DNA of 17,943 nt from an archaeon (lineage in GTDB: Archaea > Hydrothermarchaeota > Hydrothermarchaeia > Hydrothermarchaeales > Hydrothermarchaeaceae), in contig JAHJSX010000028.1 in NCBI GenBank assembly GCA_018830205.1, forward strand, positions 1-17,943. The letters run 5' to 3'. Position numbers and translations under genes: made by a program. Within the stretch, counting starts at the first letter, position 1. The number at the start of each line of letters is the position of its first letter. The notes under the pieces were generated by a model. That model was not told where the DNA came from. It made no database searches and worked only from the letters and a program-made list of their open reading frames with translations. Positions 15,601 to 17,943 of this stretch are shown in pieces.

Positions 15601-15667
15601 CTTTGAAAAATCACAGGTCATTGCGATGATTGATGGACTTTTGGAGGGAATGAAGGATGGAACGTGA
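12638..15667 (+). CDS. hdrA: Double-length fused HdrA (two HdrA-like halves)
   Basis: 1009 residues, against about 650 for HdrA. Half 1 (1-425): FAD-binding GAGVSG at 11-16, DCSMCIL (C55, C58) and an inserted ferredoxin domain (C107/110/113/117 and C154/157/160/164). It lacks the HdrA N-terminal domain and C-terminal ferredoxin. A charged linker spans 426-447. Half 2 (448-1009): HdrA N-terminal domain (C454, C456, C489, C514, C546), second FAD motif GGGIAG at 593-598, no inserted ferredoxin, no DCSxCI motif, and a C-terminal ferredoxin (C935/938/941/945 and C969/972/975/979). HdrA is the flavin subunit of Hdr complexes and can bifurcate electrons. Here one chain likely mimics an HdrA dimer. 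Start ATG 12638, nine bases after the previous stop; weak GAGAGCGAG upstream. The end overlaps mvhD. Confidence 0.93.
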   Translation: MEKTGAVLIVGAGVSGMQAGLDLAESGFKVYIVERTPTIGGRMAQLDKTFPTNDCSMCILSPKMVETAKHPNIELLVNSEVQKIEGEAGNFEVTIKRYPRYISEEKCNGCGLCAEVCPVKVPNEFDSGVGARKAIYVPFPQTVPLIYTVDREHCIDCGLCKIVCEANAIEHEMQESETAVNVGAIIVSTGYDLFDAGALEEYGHGRYENVLSNLQFERMLSASGPTGGHVMRPSDGAEPKKAAFIQCVGSRDVRHHPYCSQVCCMASTKEAILASEHAPGLKATIYYMDIRAFGKGFQEYVNRSKSDYGINYLRARPSEITEEKDTKNLIICYDDTQTGELKRDEVDMVILASALKPSLGSEKLAKILGIDTNTNGYFSARAEEMPFDTIKPGIFITGACTGPKDIPDSVGQASGAAAKVESFLAKAKGTLAAEKKEVPEKELQEEPRVGVFVCSCGLNIASVVDVKSATEYAKTLPGVVHAENTIYACSDDTQEHLKDLIKEHDLNRVVIASCTPRTHEPLFRETCREAGLNPYLFEMANIREHCSWVHTKEPEAATKKAKDLLRMAVARASHLKPQKTRIFDADQSATVIGGGIAGMTAAAEIAKQGFKVDLIEREAELGGTAREMNSIFISGKVPESVVAPLIEEVEKNKNINVHLGAKAIKLDGFTGNFELTIQKNGTDSTNKTGAIVVATGSTELKPEGKYLYKQNENVLTQSELETGLKQSKFDFESAVMIQCVGARDEERPSCSRVCCTEAIKNAINLKRLKPEGSVFVLYRDMMTFGGFEEYYKMAQEEYGVKFIRYLQERPPEIKEEDGKLKVTVYDSVFGKNLEIIADKVILSTPQISPEGTGELQKVLKVPRTADGFFMEAHAKLRPLDFTSDGIFLAGACQGPKDLTSVIAQALGAASRVCSLLSSGFIEAEAITAVVDEELCIACGRCTEVCPFAAIDIITSDLGEEKARVNEALCKGCGTCASVCPNAAITPRHFEKSQVIAMIDGLLEGMKDGT

Positions 15668-16124
15668 GCCAAACATTGTAGTATTTGCCTGCAACTGGTG
15701 CTCTTATGCAGGAGCCGACCTTGCGGGCGTATCAAGAATCCAGTATCCTCCAACAGTGAGGTTAATAAGAGTCATGTGCTCAGGCAGATTTGACCCTGAT
15801 TTTGCGCTTCGTGCCTTTGCCAAAGGTGCAGACGGCGTGCTCGTCATGGGATGCCACCCTGGCGACTGCCATTATGTAGAGGGAAACCTCAAGGCAGAAG
15901 TAAAAGTAAACATGACAGCAAAGCTGCTCGATGCAGTAGGAATTGACCCCGAGAGGTTCCGCCTTGAGTGGGTCTCAGCAGGCGAGGGTTCAAGATTTGC
16001 AAGCATTGTTAAAGAGTTCACTCTTACATTAAAGAAGCTCGGGCCAAGTCCACTTTTGGCCACACCCAATGTGCAAAAATCGAGCATTGCAGAGCGTGAG
16101 CAAGTAGAAACAGGAGGTAGTTGA
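15657..16124 (+). CDS. mvhD: MvhD-like iron-sulfur subunit
   Basis: 155 residues, slightly longer than the usual ~140. It has the five conserved MvhD cysteines: C12 and C15 (ACNWCSYAGAD), C41 (RVMCSGR), C66 and C71 (MGCHPGDCHY). They hold a [2Fe-2S] cluster that passes electrons to HdrA. In Mvh-Hdr the donor is a NiFe hydrogenase, but no large or small subunit is present here, so the donor is more likely an FrhB protein. Start ATG 15657 lies inside the hdrA end (11-base overlap), with GGAGG nine bases upstream. The residues after ~130 are a low-complexity tail. It is sandwiched between two hdrA genes, so it may bind either one. Confidence 0.95.
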   Translation: MEREPNIVVFACNWCSYAGADLAGVSRIQYPPTVRLIRVMCSGRFDPDFALRAFAKGADGVLVMGCHPGDCHYVEGNLKAEVKVNMTAKLLDAVGIDPERFRLEWVSAGEGSRFASIVKEFTLTLKKLGPSPLLATPNVQKSSIAEREQVETGGS

Positions 16125-16125
16125 G

Positions 16126-17943
16126 TTGGCAGCTAAAGAAAAGAAGGCAGACAAGGCGAGTGAAGAGCCGAGAACCGGCGTGTTCGTATGCAAATGCGGG
16201 CTTAATATCGGGGGTGTGGTGGATTGTGATAAGGTAGCGGAAGCAGCAAAGGGCTTCCCGAACGTGGTCCATGCACAGGCAAATAAATACACATGTTCTG
16301 ATACAGGCCAAGAGGATATTATAAAGAAAATAAAAGAGAAAAACCTTAACCGGGTCGTTGTCGCATCATGTTCACCAAGGCTTCATGAGCCAACTTTCAG
16401 GAGGACCGTGGAGGCAGGAGGTCTTAACCAGTACCAGTTCGAGATGGCAAACATCCGCGAACACTGCTCTTGGGTCCATACAAGGGAGCCGGAGCTTGCC
16501 ACAGAGAAAGCCGCCGATCAGGTAAAAATGGCTGTTGCCAAAGCAAACCTTCTGGAGGCCCTGCCTACATCCAAGGTGCCTGTAACAAAGGCAGCCCTGG
16601 TGCTTGGCGGAGGCGTGGCCGGAATTCAGTCAGCGCTTGATATTGCAAACATGGGATTCAAGGTTTATCTCGTAGAGAGGAATCCAAGCATTGGCGGTAT
16701 AATGGCCCAGCTTGACAAGACATTCCCAACACTTGACTGCTCCATCTGTATAGAAGGCCCGATGATGAGCGACGCAGGCAAGCACAAGAACATTGAGCTT
16801 TTGACATACCACGAGCTAAGAAAGGTTGACGGCTTTGTCGGGAACTTCAAGGCAACCGTTGAAAGAAAGGCAAGATACGTGGATGAAAACGAATGCAATG
16901 GCTGCGGGTTGTGCTTTGAGGTATGCCCCATCGTTGTCCCAAATGAGTTCGATGAAGGTTTTGGCCCAAGGGGGGCAATTTACAGGGAGTTCCCTCAGGC
17001 AGTACCGAACACCGCGACAATGGACAAGGAGCACTGCATTGACTGTGGTCTTTGCGAGCTCGTATGCGAGAAAAACTGCATCCTGCGGGAAGACGAGCCA
17101 ACCGAGCGCGTTCTGGATGTGGGCATGATTGTTGTATCAACGGGATACGATATTTATGACCCAACGGAAAAGAACGACTACCACTACCGCGACTACCCGA
17201 ATGTTATAACCGCCCTCGAGCTCGAGCGCTTGATGAATGCATCTGGCCCGACCCAGGGACATGTGATAAGACCATCCGACGGTGAGGAGCCAACAAGAAT
17301 CGGCTTTGCACTCTGTATTGGAACAAGGGACCGCGGCGATAAGTCTTACTGCTCTGGCGGGGTTTGCTGTACGTACACCATAAAACTCGCTGCAATGCTA
17401 AAGGAGAAGCACCCCGAATGGGACATAATCATCTATTACATAGACATCAGGTCCATCGGAAAGGGCTTTGAGGAGCTTTATACGCGTGCAAGACAGCAAG
17501 GCATAAAATTCATCCGTGGAAAACCTGCTGACATCAGGGAAGACAAAAAGACAAAAAATCTGATTCTAACAGGTGAGAACACGCTTGCAGGCACTGTAGA
17601 CCAGACCGAGCTTGAATTGTTTGTACTCTCAACAGGCATGGTGCCGAAAAAGGATGCCCACCAGCTTGCTCAAATCCTGAATATCTCAAGGACCGGAGAC
17701 GGCTTCTTCATGGAAAAACATCCAAAGCTTGCACCCGTTGACACACCAACCGACGGCGTATTCATAGTAGGCGCATGCCAGGGCCCAAAGGACATTCCGG
17801 TGTCTGTTGCGCAGGCAAGAGGGGCAGCAGCGGGAGCGGCAATCCCAATGATTGCAGGCGAGATAACACTTGGCGGCGATATTGCATCACCCATAGACGA
17901 AAGATGCATTGGCTGCGGCATCTGTGTGAAGAAGTGCCCGTAC
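16126..17943 (+). CDS. hdrA: HdrA, single-length, 3' end beyond the window
   Basis: I read 606 codons without a stop from TTG 16126 to the window edge. The TTG is chosen because AGGAGG (16112-16117) is eight bases upstream, one base after the mvhD stop. After a charged leader comes the N-terminal domain (C22, C24, C57, C82, C114). Then FAD motif GGGVAG at 161-166, DCSICIE (C205, C208), inserted ferredoxin (C257/260/263/267 and C304/307/310/314), and C397, C409, C414, C415. The C-terminal ferredoxin begins at C594/597/600/604, where the window ends. This is the full canonical HdrA layout, unlike the fused paralog upstream. The two share a 20-base identical stretch (14249-14268 and 16441-16460) within the conserved EMANIREHCSWVHT block. 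It probably forms its own dimer or pairs with the fused HdrA. Confidence 0.95.
   Translation, partial: MAAKEKKADKASEEPRTGVFVCKCGLNIGGVVDCDKVAEAAKGFPNVVHAQANKYTCSDTGQEDIIKKIKEKNLNRVVVASCSPRLHEPTFRRTVEAGGLNQYQFEMANIREHCSWVHTREPELATEKAADQVKMAVAKANLLEALPTSKVPVTKAALVLGGGVAGIQSALDIANMGFKVYLVERNPSIGGIMAQLDKTFPTLDCSICIEGPMMSDAGKHKNIELLTYHELRKVDGFVGNFKATVERKARYVDENECNGCGLCFEVCPIVVPNEFDEGFGPRGAIYREFPQAVPNTATMDKEHCIDCGLCELVCEKNCILREDEPTERVLDVGMIVVSTGYDIYDPTEKNDYHYRDYPNVITALELERLMNASGPTQGHVIRPSDGEEPTRIGFALCIGTRDRGDKSYCSGGVCCTYTIKLAAMLKEKHPEWDIIIYYIDIRSIGKGFEELYTRARQQGIKFIRGKPADIREDKKTKNLILTGENTLAGTVDQTELELFVLSTGMVPKKDAHQLAQILNISRTGDGFFMEKHPKLAPVDTPTDGVFIVGACQGPKDIPVSVAQARGAAAGAAIPMIAGEITLGGDIASPIDERCIGCGICVKKCPY

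Noticed and set aside
12638..17943. The two hdrA genes as an assembly duplication
   Set aside because: They differ in domain content and through most of their sequence; only short conserved blocks match, so they are real paralogs.
1..17943. CRISPR arrays, insertion sequences, integrase or attachment sites
   Set aside because: No spaced direct-repeat array, transposase motif or tRNA-end duplication was seen. The only clear direct repeat is inside rpoH.

Overview
The window is archaeal, from a euryarchaeote. Evidence: an RNA polymerase B subunit split into B'' and B' genes preceded by rpoH; archaeal-type 5S rRNA and tRNA genes; a strong BRE/TATA promoter; a NOG1-family GTPase; archaeal-type CODH subunits CdhA and CdhB; and a large set of F420- and heterodisulfide-reductase-type (Hdr) redox proteins. 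There is no mcr or 16S gene here, so the lineage is open. The combination of CODH, FrhB paralogs, a fused HdrA and MvhD would fit methanogen-related anaerobes such as ANME-1, Syntrophoarchaeum-like or Archaeoglobus-like archaea. That placement is inference, not a sequence match.

Layout. (1) Positions 1-3052, minus strand: an information-processing block read in the order 5S rRNA, tRNA-Asp, tRNA-Lys, rpoH, rpoB2, rpoB1 (cut by the window start). A clear BRE/TATA element precedes the 5S gene. (2) 3113-5083, minus: a soluble histidine kinase with three PAS domains, two of them cysteine-rich. (3) 5210-6193, plus: a NOG1-like GTPase, whose end overlaps the next operon tail-to-tail. (4) 6171-10177, minus: an operon FrhB-like protein, cdhA, cdhB. 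(5) 10178-10316: a 139-bp AT-rich divergent promoter region with a perfect 8-bp inverted repeat. (6) 10317-17943, plus: a tight operon of an HdrC-HdrB fusion, a second FrhB-like protein, a 1009-residue fused HdrA, MvhD, and a second HdrA that runs off the window end.

How it may work together. The CODH operon has only cdhA and cdhB, the CO/CO2 half of the acetyl-CoA decarbonylase/synthase. No cdhC, cdhD or cdhE follows. Its first gene encodes an F420-binding FrhB-type protein with two ferredoxin clusters, so a plausible role is electron exchange between CO/CO2 and F420. The divergent Hdr operon has all the parts of a soluble flavin-based bifurcating or confurcating complex: F420 entry through FrhB, MvhD, HdrA flavins and a thiol/disulfide CCG module. 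It has no hydrogenase large or small subunit in view. The two operons share one regulatory region and may form a single F420/ferredoxin/CO/disulfide redox system. The fused HdrA is the most unusual protein in the window: its two halves have complementary sets of iron-sulfur domains.
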